Both the position numbers and the translations under genes were made by a program. A DNA stretch of 64,000 nucleotides. It comes from Dendrosporobacter quercicolus (GTDB taxonomy: Bacteria > Bacillota > Negativicutes > DSM-1736 > Dendrosporobacteraceae). This document shows, piece after piece, positions 51,419 through 60,735 of this stretch. A model generated the notes under the pieces. The model was not told the DNA's origin and ran no database searches. It was given only the letters and a program-made list of their open reading frames with translations. How positions within the stretch are numbered: the stretch's first letter is position 1; each line of letters starts with the position of its first letter. Location of the stretch: positions 1-64,000 of the forward strand of contig NZ_FNHB01000012.1 in the NCBI RefSeq assembly GCF_900104455.1. The letters are read 5' to 3'.

Positions 51419-52639
51419 TTAGTTTCCGACTGCAATCCAATATACTCGGTCAGCGTCCCCATTTCTGACATTTATACGATAGTGCGTGTTTGATCTATAC
51501 GTTACTGCTGGAGGATTACTGGATGGCTCCCAGATTTCGCTAGTTTCTTTACCTTTTATTGAGGTCATAGTAAAACAAGCGTTTGGGAAAGCAATGGGGA
51601 AAGATTGACGTTGATTAAATACGGTTGTATTACCCCATTGTATTATTAATCCATTACTAAATTTCTGATACCCAGTTTCAGCAAATAAATGCCCAGAATC
51701 CCCTAAGGCACTGCCCAGCGCCGTGGCAATAGACAAATTCCCCGAACCGTCAAAGCTGCCGCTGCCGGTTATCGCGCCAGTAAGCGCAATCGTCCTGGCA
51801 GCCGCCAGCTTAGTAGCATTTGCCGCAAGAGTGCAATTTGCCGGCACGATATTGGCTGTGCCATCAAACGCGGTACCGCCAATCGTTCTGGCAGTCGCCA
51901 ACTTTGTCGCACTTGCCGCCAAGGTGCAGTTTGCAGGCACAATATTAGCCGTCCCGTCAAAGCTTGTGCCGCCGATGGTTCTGGCTGTCGCCAGCTTCGT
52001 GGCCGTCCCCGCATTGCCGCTGACACTGGTCTGCACCGGATGACGGTGATCGCCCCGCGCATACAGGCCGTTATCCGTGCCTACTGCCGCAGTACCCGCT
52101 GCCAGCGGCGCTGCTGCCGTAGCTTTGGCATGACCATAATTGCTGGCGCTTGACACGCCATAAGTCGTTGCGGTTGAAGCATGCGCAGTCGGCGTCATGC
52201 TGGTTGGCGCACCGCTGATATTGCCGTAAGCAATCTTCGGCCCCTGCCCCGCTGTCCCATTATGACTGTGGCCGGAGGTGCCGAACAAGGCCCAAAGCTG
52301 GGCCAGGGTTGCAGCCGGGGCATCATACCAGTTAGTAGCGCCGGTAATTGCCTTAATTTTCCCGGCCAGCCAGGATAAGAGTTGGGTTAGCGTTCCCGCA
52401 TTGGCCGGAGACGCCAGCGCCTGGTTGACCGTCCGGCTGCCAATGGCCGCGTCATTCGCGGCCCCGGCCGCAAGTCCGGCGCTGGTAATCTTCGGCCCGT
52501 TCCCGGCAGTGCCGTTATGGTTATGGCCGCTTGTCCCTAATTTGGCGTCCAATACATCCATGTTGGCGTTTAAATCATCAATGTTAACAACGTCAGTACC
52601 TTCCGGCTTATTTAAGCTTAAATTCGGTGTTTGTTTCAT
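51419..52639 (-). CDS. Tail fibre protein with internal repeats
   Basis: This 406-residue fibre starts with TPNLSLNKPEGTDVVNIDDL, a common phage fibre opening. It has two SGHNHNGTAG/SGHSHNGTAG stretches with His-x-His metal-binding motifs. Three copies of a ~33-residue unit (LATARTIGGTSFDGTANIVP) form its shaft. The C terminus (QKFSNGLIIQWGNTT) resembles the receptor-binding tip of many fibres. The DNA repeats make it prone to recombination and length change. Confidence 0.88.
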   Translation of the reverse strand: MKQTPNLSLNKPEGTDVVNIDDLNANMDVLDAKLGTSGHNHNGTAGNGPKITSAGLAAGAANDAAIGSRTVNQALASPANAGTLTQLLSWLAGKIKAITGATNWYDAPAATLAQLWALFGTSGHSHNGTAGQGPKIAYGNISGAPTSMTPTAHASTATTYGVSSASNYGHAKATAAAPLAAGTAAVGTDNGLYARGDHRHPVQTSVSGNAGTATKLATARTIGGTSFDGTANIVPANCTLAASATKLATARTIGGTAFDGTANIVPANCTLAANATKLAAARTIALTGAITGSGSFDGSGNLSIATALGSALGDSGHLFAETGYQKFSNGLIIQWGNTTVFNQRQSFPIAFPNACFTMTSIKGKETSEIWEPSSNPPAVTYRSNTHYRINVRNGDADRVYWIAVGN

Positions 52640-52645
52640 TTTTGC

Positions 52646-53263
52646 TTATCCTCCATATACGCGTAATTGGCTCCATGTTCTGGCGCCTGCTTCGTTCCAG
52701 TCAATCGGCAGCAGCATGTTCCAGACCGTGTAAGTGTAGCTAATGCTATACCCCAGGTGCGCTGGCTTGATTTCATCCAGCATATTTAAAAATCCCGCCA
52801 TGTTCGGCGGGATTCCCAATACCCCGATGAATTTGACTTCAAACCGGTATTCGTCATTGTATTCAATAACGTCAACCTCACCGCCGGAGAAGGCTTCGGC
52901 AACACTTTTGATTCTTTCCTTAGTGGATGTTCCTGATCCCCTGAGCTTGGCCTGGATAATTTCCCTGCGCCGTTCATAAGAGTTACTGCGGTCGGTGGCA
53001 AGCCCCAATTCATATTCCCAGTAGCCCAAGCCCCAGGTGGCCGTTTTAATAAAGAACTGGTCTAATAAATTTGGCAGGCCATAATATCGCAAAGCCCCGA
53101 CATCCCCGGCCAGCACGCCCTGTAGTTTCAGCATTTCCGGCGATTCGTGGTAATACCAGGGCAGGTAGCGCATCAAATCCGGAATTTCATAGTCCGACTG
53201 CCCGGCGTCTGCGCCCAGGTCGCTATAGAGGAAGGCAGAGTATAAAAGTTTTCCGTAGGCCAT
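52646..53263 (-). CDS. YmfQ-family (XkdU-like) baseplate protein
   Basis: Of 205 residues, the early DLMRYLPWYYHESPEMLKLQ and the central GLGYWEYELGLATDRSNSY are the DUF2313/YmfQ pattern. In PBSX the matching gene xkdU follows xkdT; here a fibre gene is inserted between the two. It likely connects baseplate and fibres. Confidence 0.88.
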   Translation of the reverse strand: MAYGKLLYSAFLYSDLGADAGQSDYEIPDLMRYLPWYYHESPEMLKLQGVLAGDVGALRYYGLPNLLDQFFIKTATWGLGYWEYELGLATDRSNSYERRREIIQAKLRGSGTSTKERIKSVAEAFSGGEVDVIEYNDEYRFEVKFIGVLGIPPNMAGFLNMLDEIKPAHLGYSISYTYTVWNMLLPIDWNEAGARTWSQLRVYGG

Positions 53264-53264
53264 G

Positions 53265-54956
53265 TTACACCCCCTTGAGTTGGTTCCAGGTTATCCCGCC
53301 TGTTGGGAAGGGGAAAGAAGCCGGGATCTGATCCTGGAAAGCAATCAGCCTTCTTGTCGCTCCGGCTGACCAGCCGCCAACCGCCCATTGATTGTCAGTG
53401 TCCAAACCGAAGTAGGCGGCATAAACGCCGGGGCGATGAAACGCCATAAAGGCCGCGCCTGATCCGGCAGCTGTCATTACTATCCCGCCAAGATTGTTGG
53501 CCGCATTGCCAATGCCGGTTGTTTGCCCATAGGAAAAAACCGGCCGGGATGATGATAAACCGCCAATCGGCAGATATTTGCCGTCCGCTTCGGCCTTGGT
53601 ATAGACGCTCGCCGGCGCATGCGCGGCTTGACTGTGATCATAGGCCACTTTGCCCCGGTCGCCGCGGTAAGCCGTTGTCGACGTTTCACCCAAGGCCAAC
53701 GAGGATTTGCCTTGCCAGGCCGCTTTTTCGGCATCCGTCACAAACCGGTAATCGGCGCTTTGAGTAATTTCGGCCGCGTTATGGCCGTGAATGCTGGGCG
53801 GGTAGGCGCTTGGCTTGCCGGTTACGCCTGTCCAGGGTACAGCCCCCGCTGTCCCGGTGATGGATGCAGGCAATATACCGCTGGCATTCAGCCGCAGTAC
53901 TTTATTGGCCGACGCCGTGGCAACCACTTCGGATGAATTTAGTTTCTGCCCAATTAGGCTGGTCATTGTAGCCGAAAAGTTCGGATCATTGCCCAGGGCA
54001 TTTGCCAGCTCATACAACGTATCCAGCATTTCCGGCGCGCCGTCCACCATGGCAGCAATGCTCTGGTCAATGTAGTTGGTCAGGACTGTTTTCAAAGCCT
54101 GCAGGCGATTGGCTACGTCATGGGCGTCATTGGCGTTAGCGGTATGGGTGTTCAAATTGCCCTGCACCGCATTAGCCTTGCTTGTGGCGTCACTGGCTGC
54201 TGTACTGATAGCCGTATTCTTGGCCGCATCGGCCTTGGCTTGCGCCCCGGCAGGGGTCTCCGCGCCGATCTGGGCGACGGTAACGCTGTGCGGATTGTTT
54301 TTGTTGGCGGTATGACTGTTCACACTGGCCTGCACCGCATTAGCCTTGCCTGTAGCGTCAAGCGCGGCAGCGGCAATGGCGTTGGCCTGGGCGGCACTGG
54401 CTTTGGCAGTCGCATCCTGCGCCGCCGCGCTAATTGCCGCAGCTTTGGCGGTGTCCGCTTTCGCTTGTGCGCCATCCGGTGTTTCCGCGCCGATTTGCGT
54501 GACTGTTACCCCATGCGGATTTTGCTTGTTGGCAGCATGGGCGGTCAGCCGGTTGTCGAGCTGCGCGACGGCTTTATCATTGGCCGCTTTATACCGCTCC
54601 ACTTCCTCTTGCGTGGCGGTCATGGATTGTTGCAGCCCGTTTACATCATCGGCCTCAACTGTGTCGCCCGGCGTTTCGTAAGTCACATAAACTTTTGCCA
54701 CATCGGCAAATACTTTGATATGCCGCCGCCAGGGCGTTTCCGCCGGTACGGAAATGATATAGTTAATGATCTCCTGCCCGGTCAGCTTGGAACCGGTGTA
54801 TACCCGGATACTATTATTGGTGATGTTGTCATGGGCCAGCAGGCCTTCATATTTACTGGCTGTAATGGGCAGTTCTTCTTCCATGACATAGACGCTGCCA
54901 TCTGTCTTTTTGTTGAGTTTGGCCGGAAATTGGTCAATCTCTAAAGGATAGGCCAT
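53265..54956 (-). CDS. Large tail fibre protein
   Basis: This is a 563-residue fibre. Residues 1-120 form an attachment domain. Then come two to three copies of a ~70-residue unit with NPHGVTVTQIGAETPDGAQA and NPHSVTVAQIGAETPAGAQA, joined by alanine-rich helical stretches. A C-terminal part with SSLALGETSTTAYRGDRGK is common in phage fibres. It lies between the baseplate J and YmfQ genes. Together with the second fibre at 51419 it gives the particle two host-recognition proteins. Confidence 0.87.
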   Translation of the reverse strand: MAYPLEIDQFPAKLNKKTDGSVYVMEEELPITASKYEGLLAHDNITNNSIRVYTGSKLTGQEIINYIISVPAETPWRRHIKVFADVAKVYVTYETPGDTVEADDVNGLQQSMTATQEEVERYKAANDKAVAQLDNRLTAHAANKQNPHGVTVTQIGAETPDGAQAKADTAKAAAISAAAQDATAKASAAQANAIAAAALDATGKANAVQASVNSHTANKNNPHSVTVAQIGAETPAGAQAKADAAKNTAISTAASDATSKANAVQGNLNTHTANANDAHDVANRLQALKTVLTNYIDQSIAAMVDGAPEMLDTLYELANALGNDPNFSATMTSLIGQKLNSSEVVATASANKVLRLNASGILPASITGTAGAVPWTGVTGKPSAYPPSIHGHNAAEITQSADYRFVTDAEKAAWQGKSSLALGETSTTAYRGDRGKVAYDHSQAAHAPASVYTKAEADGKYLPIGGLSSSRPVFSYGQTTGIGNAANNLGGIVMTAAGSGAAFMAFHRPGVYAAYFGLDTDNQWAVGGWSAGATRRLIAFQDQIPASFPFPTGGITWNQLKGV

Positions 54957-54959
54957 ATG

Positions 54960-55997
54960 TTACACCCCCAGATCAATATTGCCCAAAACTGGAATTTCCT
55001 CGCCGGACAGGGCAACATTGGCGGCAGCGCCGTTTAAGGTCAGGCCGCTGTAGTCGTCCACACCGGGAATACTGAGCAGTAATGTGCCGATTCGGGCATG
55101 GCTGACATAGCTGCTGGAAAAAGCAATTTCTTTCAGATAACCGTCAACCGCTGACAGGAAAGCGTCATACACGCGCTGCAGGGCAATGGCCGGTGCCAGG
55201 GTGACGGCAGCCGTCACAATGATGGCCTTGCCGGTCGCTGAAACGACCGTGACGGTTGCGCCAATGGGCCGGACGGTTTCCAGGTATTGGGCGACAGTGG
55301 TTACCAAGGCCGGTATGGCCGGCTGCATGTCGGAATCAGCAATCGCTATTTTTACTGTCCCGTTGCCATTCCACAGCGGGAATACTTTGGCATCGCCCAC
55401 TCCGGCCACCTCCCGCGCCCATTGTTTGTAATGATAGATGTTGCCGCTGGTGATCGGCTGCCGCACCCGGAAGTGATACCGTTCACGCAGGGAATCGTCA
55501 GTTTCTTCATCCTCGCCAGGTGTGAGAATGTCGGCCAATTCCGCTTTGGCCAAGCCATCGGTGTAATCGACCGGCACCATGTTGCCGAACGGGATATTTC
55601 CCGCAGCGCCGGCTGTCTCACATTGCAGGGTGAACTGGCCGGCGCTGATTTTTTCTACTGTGACATAATGCAAACCTTCCAGGGTAAACCGGGAACCAAG
55701 CGGAACATCCATAGCCGCATTACTGGCGGTATAAAAAAAGCCCTTACGCAAGGCATAAGTGGCGGCAATCCGGTCTATCCCCATTTCGGCCGCTCTCATG
55801 GCTAAATATTCAGCGCGAGAGGTGTCAGCAAAAGCCAATTGCAGGTTAAGGTCTAGTTCAATATAGGCCTGGGTTAGCTCGGCAGCGGCCGGCGCTAAGG
55901 CGTCATAAATGACGCTGCCTTCCCGCTTATCCAGCGTGTTGGGCACCAGGCCCAACATACGCTGTAAGATAGTTTCATAAGTCATAGCTTCATACAT
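54960..55997 (-). CDS. Baseplate J-like protein (XkdT)
   Basis: This 345-residue protein of the gpJ/XkdT family has N-terminal MTYETILQRMLGLVPNTLDKRE and the central pattern PGEDEETDDSLRERYHFRVR with TSGNIYHYKQWAREVAGVG. Baseplate J forms the wedge ring of contractile tails. It overlaps the DUF2634 gene by eight bases. Confidence 0.92.
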   Translation of the reverse strand: MYEAMTYETILQRMLGLVPNTLDKREGSVIYDALAPAAAELTQAYIELDLNLQLAFADTSRAEYLAMRAAEMGIDRIAATYALRKGFFYTASNAAMDVPLGSRFTLEGLHYVTVEKISAGQFTLQCETAGAAGNIPFGNMVPVDYTDGLAKAELADILTPGEDEETDDSLRERYHFRVRQPITSGNIYHYKQWAREVAGVGDAKVFPLWNGNGTVKIAIADSDMQPAIPALVTTVAQYLETVRPIGATVTVVSATGKAIIVTAAVTLAPAIALQRVYDAFLSAVDGYLKEIAFSSSYVSHARIGTLLLSIPGVDDYSGLTLNGAAANVALSGEEIPVLGNIDLGV

Positions 55998-56403
55998 GAT
56001 TGAATTGCACCTCCTTGCTCAACTCCAGTGTGCCTGCAGTTGTCACCACCGTGAATAGCGCCGTCACATCACCTTTCTTGTGGCTGAGCTGAAAGTCCGT
56101 GACATCGCTTATTCGGTCATCGTACAGCAGCGCTTCTTTGATGCGCCGCGGCAGCTCCGAATAGACATACGGCAACGGCTGTCCAAATAGAGCCTCTAGC
56201 TCAATGCCATAGCCCCAGCTGTAGATGATATAGCGGTATCGCTCCGTACTAAGGATTTTATAACAAGCCTGCTCAATCGCCTCCAGATCATTGGTATAGT
56301 TGCGAATGGTTTCATCCTCAAAGTTCATTTTGTAGGTAAGATTAGGATATTGGACCTCTTGAATATCCTGTAAAAAAGTTGTCTTGCCGGCAACCGGTAT
56401 CAA
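55990..56403 (-). CDS. DUF2634 baseplate protein (XkdS-like sheath initiator)
   Basis: This is a 137-residue protein with the family pattern TYKMNFEDETIRNYTNDLEA and YSWGYGIELEALFGQPLPYV. The frame is open much further upstream, but that part is a shadow of the DUF2577 gene. AGGAGG lies nine bases before TTG at 56403, so this TTG is taken as start. In contractile systems this protein helps begin sheath assembly. Confidence 0.83.
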   Translation of the reverse strand: MIPVAGKTTFLQDIQEVQYPNLTYKMNFEDETIRNYTNDLEAIEQACYKILSTERYRYIIYSWGYGIELEALFGQPLPYVYSELPRRIKEALLYDDRISDVTDFQLSHKKGDVTALFTVVTTAGTLELSKEVQFNHV

Positions 56404-56419
56404 ACAGCATGCACCTCCT

Positions 56420-56830
56420 TCACAGCCACTGCCCACGCAGATGGGTATGCGCAAATACGCGTCCCAGGACAATAAACGCCTGCCCGCCTTTCTTTTGCAG
56501 CATGAATACCTTTTCGCCCACCTGCAGGCCGTTGTAGACAGTGATTTTTTTGCGCCCTTTATAATCATGGTCATGACCGGCAAATTCGGCGTAACCCCCG
56601 CCGCCGGCTCTAATCTCAGTGACATGGCTGACTTCAATATCCACTTCATAATCCCGAACAGCGTCTGTAAGCCAAAGATATTCCGCGTCCAGAATTTCCT
56701 GCTGCTCGGTCTTGATTGTGAGCGGATTAACCGTTTCCACCGTCCCCACAATCCAGTCAGAGGGATAGCCGGCTTCAACAGCTGAAACCGCCGCTTTTTT
56801 GATAAGGAAAACAACGTCCCGGTCAGGCAT
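56420..56830 (-). CDS. DUF2577 phage protein (XkdR-like)
   Basis: This 136-residue protein has the family features: a short helical start (VVFLIKKAAVSAVEAGYPSD), a beta domain with GTVETVNPLTIK, and a His-rich stretch (EFAGHDHDYKG) near the middle. It corresponds to PBSX XkdR between XkdQ and XkdS. It overlaps the XkdQ-like gene by eight bases. Confidence 0.85.
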   Translation of the reverse strand: MPDRDVVFLIKKAAVSAVEAGYPSDWIVGTVETVNPLTIKTEQQEILDAEYLWLTDAVRDYEVDIEVSHVTEIRAGGGGYAEFAGHDHDYKGRKKITVYNGLQVGEKVFMLQKKGGQAFIVLGRVFAHTHLRGQWL

Positions 56831-57800
56831 TGATCACACCACCCCGGATTTCCAGGTCCATGGTATGCTCATTGTCCTGAAAATTATGAGTAACTTTGTC
56901 CACCAGCATATAGTGCTGATTAAGCACAACGTCACCCAGATCTAAGGATACGCCGATCGCGCTGCCGCCTCTGACGCGAGTGTCGCCAAGCGCGTTTTTA
57001 ATGGTCAGGCTGCGTGTGGCCTGGTTGTAGGTTTTTAGCAGCTGCTGGACCAGCGTAACCGCGTTGGCGACCTGCTTATCGTCGATGGATTCGCAGTATT
57101 GCAGGAGCCCCCAGCGGGCGATGCTTTGGCTGTTGAGTATGATATAGGGCTCCCGCTTCTGCGTTTCCTCGTTATCGAAATATAGTTTGATTTTGTTATA
57201 GGTATCCCGGTCAATGCTGGATGTATAGGTAAAATCTTCGGCAGTTTCCGCATCGATCAGGATATCCACCCGCATGTTCCTGGCATTCTGCAGCATTAGC
57301 CTGCCGAAATCATCATAGAGGACATAGACCTCGCCGGTGGCCTTCCGCGTCAAATCTAAGGCCGTCAGGATGATGTCAAACAGGGTTTGGTTGTTGTCGC
57401 GCCGGCGCGGGATCGTGTAGCCGGTGTTTTCTATTTCACCGGGTTCCAGGCCAAAATCTGCCGCAATGCTTCTGATCACTTCATCGGCCCGCAGATTGGA
57501 GTAGTTTTTAATTTCCTTGTTTTTTAGATAGCGCAGCTGATCATACGCAGTAACCGTGATGATCTGATCTTTATTTCGGATTTTTGTAAAAACGTAGCCG
57601 GCAAACATGTTTTTGTTGTCAATGCTCATCTTTACGGGATCGCCCTCGGCAAAATCCAGCATCGCATCATTTACCGCTTTAAAGGACAGTCTTCCCGGAA
57701 CGCCCTTGCGTTCCCACTCCAACTGAACGCCATCGCAGACGACCGGCTGATAAATTTTGTCTGTACTTCGATTTTGAATCATTAACTGGACTGTCGGCAT
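56823..57800 (-). CDS. XkdQ-like tail hub protein
   Basis: This 325-residue protein matches the XkdQ/YqbQ family of tail hub (gpD-like) proteins, with GVPGRLSFKAVNDAMLDFAE early and the late GDVVLNQHYMLVDKVTHNF. The start is taken at ATG 57800 after GGGTGA; an in-frame TTG at 57818 is less likely. It is expected at the tail tip beneath the tape measure. Confidence 0.87.
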   Translation of the reverse strand: MPTVQLMIQNRSTDKIYQPVVCDGVQLEWERKGVPGRLSFKAVNDAMLDFAEGDPVKMSIDNKNMFAGYVFTKIRNKDQIITVTAYDQLRYLKNKEIKNYSNLRADEVIRSIAADFGLEPGEIENTGYTIPRRRDNNQTLFDIILTALDLTRKATGEVYVLYDDFGRLMLQNARNMRVDILIDAETAEDFTYTSSIDRDTYNKIKLYFDNEETQKREPYIILNSQSIARWGLLQYCESIDDKQVANAVTLVQQLLKTYNQATRSLTIKNALGDTRVRGGSAIGVSLDLGDVVLNQHYMLVDKVTHNFQDNEHTMDLEIRGGVINA

Positions 57801-57834
57801 CGCATCACCCGCTTTCAAAAATATTCAAATGCTT

Positions 57835-58521
57835 TCACTCTAATTTTAAGACCGCTCCCTTGATCACCTTATTATCCCGAATGCCGTTTGTTTCAGCCAC
57901 GCTGCGCCAGTCCAGGCTGCCGCCCGCGGCCCGCCGGCAGGCCTCCCACAGTGACATATTTGCGGCAGCCTTGTAAGCCTTGGGTACTTCCTTCGTTGTT
58001 GGCCGCGTTTTTTTAACGGTTGCTACCTCTTCGCCCTTTTCATTTTTGGTGATCATCAATTCCTTGGTTGCATAAGGCCGGTACTGCTTAAACCGCATCG
58101 GTACCTGCCAGTCAAAGCCGTATTCCGAGCTTTCATTGACGCTGTATTCTTCCAGCGTGACCAACAGGTTCGTATCGGACAAATATTCGAAGTTCTGTCC
58201 AAACCGGGCAATAATGAGTCGAAACGGCTTATGATTCAGTTTCAGCTGCTCGAAGCCGGCAATATACTCTTTTCCATAAGTAATCCCCAGCGGCAAGCCC
58301 GACATTCTGGTGATAAAGGTAGCTACGCCATAAACAGCAAAGGGATAAAATTGATTCGGCATCATCACTTCAAAACTGATCTCCGTCAGTCCCGGAGTTT
58401 TGATAATGTTGATTTCTCCTTCATTAATCAGATTGACGGTCTTATTCTTATTATTGATCTTAACCTCCAGCTTGGGAGGGGGAACCGGCAGTATTTTGTC
58501 ATTGATAAAGAAATAATACAT
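57835..58521 (-). CDS. XkdP-like LysM-type tail protein
   Basis: In this 228-residue protein, the first ~150 residues form the XkdP domain (LPVPPPKLEVKINNKNKTVN). The C terminus (LWEACRRAAGGSLDWRSVAE, then a short beta end) resembles a LysM-like peptidoglycan-binding fold. Start and the tape measure stop overlap by one base. It likely joins hub to tube. Confidence 0.87.
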   Translation of the reverse strand: MYYFFINDKILPVPPPKLEVKINNKNKTVNLINEGEINIIKTPGLTEISFEVMMPNQFYPFAVYGVATFITRMSGLPLGITYGKEYIAGFEQLKLNHKPFRLIIARFGQNFEYLSDTNLLVTLEEYSVNESSEYGFDWQVPMRFKQYRPYATKELMITKNEKGEEVATVKKTRPTTKEVPKAYKAAANMSLWEACRRAAGGSLDWRSVAETNGIRDNKVIKGAVLKLE

Positions 58522-60512
58522 TACTCCTCATGCACCCCCTCTACCGCGTTAGAAATCCTCTCGCTGATGTACTGGCCCAGGCCGTCGATATACCCATCCA
58601 GATCGCCGCGATTATTCACCGTCGTTGACATGCCGGACATGTCGATTTTCACCGTGCTGTATTTGGTCTGGCTGATATACTCCCGGTCGGCGATATCCCG
58701 CATATACTTAATGTCTTCATCCAGAATGCCAAGTGCGTCCTGAATGCCCTTGGTGTTTTTGGCGGTTTCCGCGTTGGCCGGATCATAACTGGAAGTAAAA
58801 TTATTGGTGTTCGGCAGTTCCGGTAAATCGAGCATTCCTCCGATTTCGCCTGTCAAATTCTCCATGAACGTGCCTTCGCGGATATAGCCTGACCATTTTT
58901 TTGCCCCCTGGAAGTCTACCGTGCCAACGTGATCTATTGTCCCGATGTTCGTACCAAATAAGGAATTTAAACCGCCTGCCGCCTTGTTGATAATGTCAAT
59001 CAGGCCATTGATCATCCGGGCCATGGTATTGACACCGATCTGACAGGCGTCAATCATGAAATTCATCGCGTCAGCGAAAGCATTCCGGAGGTTTAAGCTG
59101 GCCAATCCCCAAACCGCAAGCGCGGCCACCATGACGCCGACAATTACAGCGGCGACTGCTAGCAAAGGCGCGGAAACAGCCCATGTCGCCACCGCCAGCA
59201 AAGTCTGAGCAACGGTCACGCCATGGGTAGCCATAGCCCACATTCCTTTCGCCGCGACTACAGCCAACACCAGCCAACGGTATGCTGCTATCACAGCATT
59301 AACTGCCGTAATTGCAGCAACCTGCATCCAGACATAAGCTGCAATCATTGCATCCGTAACTATATTGTAAAGCTTAGCAGCATTCAAGACTGCCCATCCG
59401 GCCGCCAGCCCCATAACGGCAGCCAATACAAAAGGTATCGCTGCCGTTATTGCTTGAAAACCAATAACGGCAATCGCCGTGACCCAGCTAAAGGCATATC
59501 CCAGTACATTTCCAACAACAGAGGCCAGCCAGCTAACACCGTCAATCACCCCGGCAATCGCTGTACCGATAACCAGCAGCACCGGATACAGCCGGTTCAG
59601 CATACTGTGCAGATTTTTATTGTTGGCAATCCGGCCAACCGCCTCCCATACCGGCGTAAATGCCTGATAGGCCACATTCCCCGCCATAGTGAACGCCTGG
59701 CTGAATGTCACCGGCAGTTTCTCAAACGCAGCGTTTGTTTCAGCAGCCGCGGCCAACATCGCCGACTTGACAATCTCTGAGGTAATCCGGCCCTCGTCCG
59801 CCATTGTCTGCAGCTCGCCGGTAGAAACATTCAGGTATTTTGCAATGGTCTTAACAATCGTCGGCGCCTGATTCAGTACTGCGTGCAAAGCCTCGCCGCT
59901 TAGCACGCCGGCACCCATGCCCTGCGTCAGCTGCAGCATTGCTGTCTGAATGCCGGCGGCGGAGGTGCCTGATATGGCAAACTGCTTGTTGACCTGCTCC
60001 AAAAAGGTAATTATTTCCCGATTGCCGGAAAAAGCTTCTCCGGCCAGCACGCCCAGGTTGCCGGCTGCGTCGGCCATTGCCTGATAAGCAACCCGGGCAT
60101 TCATGGCCGAATGGAAAATCATGTTCTGCAATTGCGCCGCAGACTGCAGACCGTCGTTCATCACCGCCAGCCGGGCTGCTGTCTGCGCATATTCATTCGC
60201 CAGGCTCATGACGGACAGTGCGGTTTGTATATTGGAAATAGCGGCAACTGCCCTGCCCGCCGCTTTAACCGCCAGGCCGGCAAAGCCCGTCATAAAGCCG
60301 CCAGCCTGCTGAACGGCATTTCCCCCGCCGGTAAAACCGCTGTTGAGACGGTTCACTGCGCCTGCCACGCCAGCTAGTGCCGTATCCGTATGTGCTGTTG
60401 CCGCCTGCAGGTTATCCAGGCCGCTGGTCAGTTGGCGGGTAGAGCCGGTCATGTGTTGAATGGTGTTGGTAAATTTATCTCTCAGGGCAATCACGGTTTC
60501 CAGTGTGGCCAT
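58521..60512 (-). CDS. Tape measure protein
   Basis: This 663-residue protein has an N-terminal helical region with a tape measure domain (GTSAAGIQTAMLQLTQGMGA ... GEALHAVLNQAP) and a long hydrophobic middle (about residues 310-480). It sets tail length. The size suggests a short tail of about 100 nm if the usual 1.5 angstrom per residue applies to the helical part. The SD AGGAGGTGATAGT lies inside the end of the frameshift gene. Confidence 0.9.
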   Translation of the reverse strand: MATLETVIALRDKFTNTIQHMTGSTRQLTSGLDNLQAATAHTDTALAGVAGAVNRLNSGFTGGGNAVQQAGGFMTGFAGLAVKAAGRAVAAISNIQTALSVMSLANEYAQTAARLAVMNDGLQSAAQLQNMIFHSAMNARVAYQAMADAAGNLGVLAGEAFSGNREIITFLEQVNKQFAISGTSAAGIQTAMLQLTQGMGAGVLSGEALHAVLNQAPTIVKTIAKYLNVSTGELQTMADEGRITSEIVKSAMLAAAAETNAAFEKLPVTFSQAFTMAGNVAYQAFTPVWEAVGRIANNKNLHSMLNRLYPVLLVIGTAIAGVIDGVSWLASVVGNVLGYAFSWVTAIAVIGFQAITAAIPFVLAAVMGLAAGWAVLNAAKLYNIVTDAMIAAYVWMQVAAITAVNAVIAAYRWLVLAVVAAKGMWAMATHGVTVAQTLLAVATWAVSAPLLAVAAVIVGVMVAALAVWGLASLNLRNAFADAMNFMIDACQIGVNTMARMINGLIDIINKAAGGLNSLFGTNIGTIDHVGTVDFQGAKKWSGYIREGTFMENLTGEIGGMLDLPELPNTNNFTSSYDPANAETAKNTKGIQDALGILDEDIKYMRDIADREYISQTKYSTVKIDMSGMSTTVNNRGDLDGYIDGLGQYISERISNAVEGVHEE

Positions 60513-60516
60513 ACTA

Positions 60517-60735
60517 TCACCTCCTGCGTCGCCGGCCGGACATCGTTTTGCCTGTCTTTTTCCCGGCTGCTTTTGCCGCCTGGGCTTCTTTTTCCATTTT
60601 GTAGACTATGGCAGCCATAATAAAAGCGCGGTCTTCCGCCGGCAGGGCAAAGAACACACTGGGCGTAAGATGAAGCTTGTGCAGGCAGAAATAGAGGACG
60701 TTCGCCCAAACGTCCCCGCCTGCAATTAGTTTTTT
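60517..60735 (-). CDS. Frameshift extension of the tail assembly chaperone (GT-type)
   Basis: After a -1 slip at 60729-60735 translation continues for about 70 residues (LIAGGDVWANVLYFCLHKLH ... TMSGRRRRR) to TGA at 60517, just before the tape measure start. The frame has no own start codon, and the content (EDRAFIMAAIVYKM) is protein-like. The 211-residue fused product fits the long chaperone of lambda G/GT type, which binds the tape measure protein. Confidence 0.85.
   Translation of the reverse strand, partial: KKLIAGGDVWANVLYFCLHKLHLTPSVFFALPAEDRAFIMAAIVYKMEKEAQAAKAAGKKTGKTMSGRRRRR
60694..60735 (-). promoter_or_regulatory. Programmed -1 frameshift signal
   Basis: Slippery heptamer A-AAA-AAC (60735-60729) ends directly at the TAA stop of the short chaperone frame. 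Eleven bases later a hairpin forms: GGGGACGTT with AACGTCCTC, nine pairs with one G-U. Both parts of a standard frameshift signal are present. Confidence 0.88.

Noticed and set aside
51780-52000. Tandem repeats as a separate element
   Set aside because: They are in frame and encode the shaft repeats of the fibre protein.
54120-54944. 274-codon open frame on the plus strand
   Set aside because: It is antisense to the repetitive fibre gene; the repeats of that gene produce the long open frame.
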